NCBI RefSeq assembly: GCF_002234675.1
Contig: NC_019880.2
Span: 13,691,756 to 13,755,755 of the forward strand
Direction: 5' to 3'
DNA: 64,000 nucleotides
Source of the DNA: Oryzias latipes
Lineage: Eukaryota > Chordata > Actinopteri > Beloniformes > Adrianichthyidae
Part shown: piece by piece, positions 62,431 to 64,000 of the stretch
How positions within the stretch are numbered: position 1 is the stretch's first letter
How the letters are laid out: every line of letters starts with the position of its first letter
The notes under the pieces: model-generated
The model's input: only the letters and a program-made list of their open reading frames with translations
The model's database searches: none
Told to the model about the DNA's origin: nothing
Position numbers and translations under genes: made by a program

Positions 62431-64000
62431 AACAGTCTAAAATTTAAAAGTGATAAATAGAAAAGTTAAAATATAAAAACAGCTAAAATATGAAAATGTT
62501 AATTGAAATAAGTTAATGCATAAAAAAGTGCATAAAATAGTCTAAAACACCTGAAATACAAATTAGAAGAAGTAAAGATGTAAAAATGGCCAACTTGACT
62601 AGAAAGCCGTAAACAAATAAACGTTTGATAAAATATCGTATCAAATATAAGAGTAAAAATTGTAGATCCCACATATGAGATCTAATTCAAAGCTGAATTA
62701 ATTAGACACTTCTTTGGTTTCTTTTTAAATATTTGGACAGTGGATGAGGCCCTCATCCCTACCAATGTCTCAAATTGAGTGTCATGAATAGTAGAACACA
62801 GAAAACCCAAGAGCAGATCCAGAAAGACTGTCCCACACCATGATACCACCACCATCTTTTGGAATGAAGATTTTTTTTTAAACCAGTAACTTCAAATAAC
62901 TTCAGTCCCATCCTTCCAACACCCCCCAAGTATCCAACTCCAAATAAAATAAAATAAATATCAGAATGTGTGTAAGAAAATCATCACAAATTCGAACCAT
63001 TTGTCTCCATAGCATTTAATCTGAATGAATTTGAACTCCAGAGAGAGAATTTAGTAAACTCCTGTAAATCATCTCAACACTTTGTCTTTACAAGTTTTTT
63101 TATGTAGTGGATCTACCGAAAAAAACATCTGCAAATGGTGCCCACCAAAACACCATCATCCACACTTGATCATTCTCCTGCTCACTGAATACAGTTGATT
63201 CCATCAGTACTTGGGACTCTTACAGAAACAAACAATTACTTTTTTTTCTAATCAAAAACTAAAATAGGGATGAAAAACATTGCACACTGCTCAAATATTT
63301 AGTTGGAATATAGACATTAATAATGAGTATGCGTTAAAAAAACCATTCTGTGTGAAGTCCATCATAAAAAGACTCATGGGTTCTGTAAAAACTTGGATTT
63401 TTAAGTTTAAACTAACAGTTTTTAAAGCATTTCTCATAAAACGTTGCTTTTTCTGTCTTCTGCATCCAAAAAGAGACCAAATATGCAATTCATTTTCAGT
63501 AAAAAAACAATAATTGCATGAATCACCCAGAGACAAGTAATGTTTTTCAGAACAAACTCGATCTGTGCTTTCCTCCTTCCTATACACCACACTACAGAAG
63601 CACAGAGGGAATTTTATATTACCAACACTGTGAATTTCATTTTGTAGTCAGACTCTGTTTCTCTTTCTGTTTTTCATTTTTGCCTTTGTTTTTTATTCTC
63701 TTTATTTCTTTCAAATGCTCTCTTAGAAACTGTCTTTTATGTTGCTTTTTTTGTAAAACGAACATTATTCAGTGTAAGGCTTTTAATTTGGCTTTTTTTC
63801 CTGCCAGTTTTTTTGTCCCCACTTAGAAAAAACAACATGAGGGAAAAATTTTGTTTTAACAATTTATGAATTGCAAAAAACAAAACAAAAAAAAACAAGA
63901 AACACAAGGATCTTTCCCATTTTCCTTCTCATTTTTTTTAATTAAACAACTGCATGTAGAAAAAAAGCAGCATGTGTCTAGTGTTTAACGAATGACAGAT
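62431..64000. other. Intergenic, no gene seen
   Basis: AT-rich to the end of the window. Short open frames on both strands have no recognisable product. Confidence 0.5.

Noticed and set aside
62810..62885. Second Tc1-like fragment (cacaccatgataccaccacc)
   Set aside because: Too short and diverged; no translated transposase motif.

Overview
The window is nuclear DNA from a ray-finned (teleost) fish. It is AT-rich and intron-bearing, full of fish-type transposable elements (hAT, Harbinger, Tc1, piggyBac-like, tRNA-derived SINEs, an L1-like LINE), and carries three recognisable vertebrate genes in a row on the plus strand: pomt2, lin52 and vsx2. A medaka-like (Oryzias) fish is possible, but I cannot settle the species by eye. 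There is no sign of prokaryotic, organelle or viral genome organisation.

1-24,207 is a tandem segmental duplication. The junction between the copies can be read at 10,662/10,663, where a fragment of pomt2 exon 4 runs straight into unrelated sequence. Copy 2 (10,663-24,207) is complete and ends inside exon 4 of the working pomt2 gene. Copy 1 enters the window already in progress and ends in a broken pomt2 remnant. Each copy holds, in order, a composite hAT element (with nested LINE, SINE and Harbinger insertions), a gene-poor stretch with a small hairpin, and an intact intronless 504-codon gene on the minus strand that I do not recognise. The outer parts of the copies are about 99% identical, but the pomt2-proximal 1-3 kb is only about 90% identical. 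This suggests an old duplication whose left part was homogenised later. Copy 1 alone also carries two inverted copies of a MITE (8,277-10,277).

23,431-29,820 is pomt2, a complete 21-exon gene (753 codons by my splice reading) for an ER protein O-mannosyltransferase. 30,815-41,691 is lin52 (6 exons, 112 codons), a MuvB/DREAM subunit with a very small first exon and an 8.1-kb last intron. 46,159-51,581 is vsx2 (5 exons, 393 or 372 codons depending on the splice acceptor), the paired-like CVC homeobox regulator of retinal progenitors and bipolar cells. The last lin52 intron, the lin52-vsx2 spacer and vsx2 intron 3 contain several low-repeat stretches dense in homeodomain-type TAAT/ATTA sites. 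These are the natural candidates for vsx2 enhancers lying inside and beside lin52.

51,922-64,000 shows no gene I can support. It holds scattered repeats, a minus-strand tRNA-derived SINE, a piggyBac-like MITE and a few possible regulatory stretches. The most interesting items are the duplicated unknown gene with an internal repeat of about 100 residues, the patchwork divergence of the duplication, a hairpin whose two arms changed in a compensating way between the copies, and two in-frame alternative acceptors in vsx2.
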